Origin: Akkermansiaceae bacterium
Lineage (GTDB): Bacteria > Verrucomicrobiota > Verrucomicrobiia > Verrucomicrobiales > Akkermansiaceae
Direction: 5' to 3'
Assembly: GCA_028293225.1 (NCBI GenBank)
Contig: JAQGPE010000460.1
Coordinates: 1 to 15,420, forward strand
Length of the DNA: 15,420 nt
The notes under the pieces are model-generated. The model did not search any database. It was not told where the DNA came from and saw only the letters and a list, made by a program, of their open reading frames with translations. Position 1 is the stretch's first letter; each line of letters opens with the position of its first letter. Made by a program: the position numbers and the translations under genes. Shown piece by piece: positions 14,836 to 15,420 of this stretch.

Positions 14836-15420
14836 ATGAAAGCACCCACACCCTCGCCCCGGTCATTCCGCGCCGCCCTCCTGGCGGCGCTCCTGTTCAC
14901 CCCGGCCGCCTCGCTCCTCGCGCAGCAGCCGGTCCCGACCCTCCCCACCCCGCCACCGGCCGCCGCCCCCGAGATCGAAGCGGACCCCGCCGACAGCGGC
15001 GACAGCATCACCCGCGAAATCGAGCAGCGCGTCCTGCTGAAACAGTGCCAGACCGCCGCCGAAGCCCTGGTCGAACTCGCCCAGGCCGCCACCGACAACT
15101 CCGACCCCGCCGAGACCAAGCGCATCGAGACCGCCGTCACCCGCAATGCCGGCTGGCTCGCCCGCCTCCAGCAGGACCTCAAGAAATCCGGCGCCGATCC
15201 GGACGAAGTGCAGGACGAGCTCAACGCCAGCGCCGGCACCCTCAACGAGGCCGCCTGGGAAATGCTCACTTCCGGTGACGACCCCGCCGCCAGCCACCCG
15301 GAACTCGCCCTGAAGCTCGCCACCACCGCCGTCGAACTGCTTTCCGCCGAGGACCCCGAGCAACGCCCGCGCTTTCTCGACACCCGCGCCCGCGCCCTCT
15401 TCATGACCGGCCAGCACGAC
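14836..15420 (+). CDS. Secreted TPR-like helical protein, 3'-truncated by the window edge
   Basis: The frame runs from the ATG at 14836-14838 to the window end without a stop, giving 195 visible residues. The N-terminus (MKAPTPSPRSFRAALLAALL) leads into a hydrophobic stretch ending ASLLAQ, a Sec signal peptide with probable cleavage near residue 29. A Pro/Ala-rich linker (about 30-47) follows. The rest is helical: QRVLLKQCQTAAEALVELAQ, then LALKLATTAVELLSAEDPEQ and FLDTRARALFMTGQHD, whose Ala/Leu spacing and the LDTRARALFMTGQ phrase fit the start of TPR repeats. It is therefore likely a periplasmic or secreted TPR protein; its partner is unknown. It is divergent from the dehydrogenase/cytochrome gene. 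ORFs on the minus strand over this stretch, and a long plus-strand ORF in another frame ending at 15278, are shadows that lack a signal peptide or recognisable domains. Confidence 0.78.
   Translation, partial: MKAPTPSPRSFRAALLAALLFTPAASLLAQQPVPTLPTPPPAAAPEIEADPADSGDSITREIEQRVLLKQCQTAAEALVELAQAATDNSDPAETKRIETAVTRNAGWLARLQQDLKKSGADPDEVQDELNASAGTLNEAAWEMLTSGDDPAASHPELALKLATTAVELLSAEDPEQRPRFLDTRARALFMTGQHD

Noticed and set aside
13437..15278. Long plus-strand ORF (613 codons) spanning the dehydrogenase start and the TPR gene
   Set aside because: The product is Arg/His/Pro-rich without domains, and it crosses a divergent promoter region and the start of a signal-peptide gene in another frame.
14586..15404. 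Minus-strand ORF opposite the right-edge TPR protein
   Set aside because: Ser/Ala/Gly-rich antisense product; the plus-strand frame has a signal peptide and TPR-like helices.

Overview
The window is high-GC DNA from a Gram-negative bacterium, most likely a member of the Verrucomicrobiota or at least the PVC superphylum. That placement is an inference from protein architecture. The window holds a zinc-ribbon Ser/Thr kinase carrying RDD membrane domains. It also holds a very long secreted sugar-dehydrogenase/cytochrome protein ending in a D-x-D-x-DGL module of the kind common in verrucomicrobial secreted proteins, helical-repeat proteins with W-A-x-x-DP-A-A-A phrases, a TonB-dependent receptor and a lipoprotein. 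Most start codons have no clear Shine-Dalgarno sequence. I saw no rRNA, tRNA, CRISPR array, transposase gene or phage gene.

Layout. At the left edge, on the plus strand, lie the 3' part of a helical-repeat protein (1-861) and a small lipoprotein (1008-1529). From about 1627 to 14555 everything reads on the minus strand. In transcription order these are: a 1669-residue secreted PQQ-type dehydrogenase fused to a diheme cytochrome and several beta-sandwich domains (14555-9546), followed by a hairpin terminator candidate (9515-9537); a small helical protein of unknown function (9465-9055); a TonB-dependent outer-membrane receptor (8848-6719); a 300-base intergenic region carrying a REPIN-like inverted pair of palindromes (6536-6694); a 943-residue Ser/Thr kinase (6418-3587); and two paralogous single-pass envelope proteins (3494-2556 and 2520-1627). 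At the right edge a secreted TPR-like protein (14836 to beyond 15420) is divergent from the dehydrogenase gene.

How the genes may work together. The most coherent unit is the kinase with the two paralogs behind it. The kinase has a cytoplasmic zinc ribbon and an intact catalytic domain, then an RDD membrane domain, a degenerate second kinase-like domain and a second RDD-like domain. The two downstream proteins are membrane-anchored, charged and helical, with LTxxQ-like motifs reminiscent of the Spy/CpxP periplasmic stress proteins. This could be an envelope-sensing module, but that function is inferred. The dehydrogenase/cytochrome protein and the TonB-dependent receptor are envelope proteins for substrate oxidation and uptake; nothing in the window ties them to one substrate.
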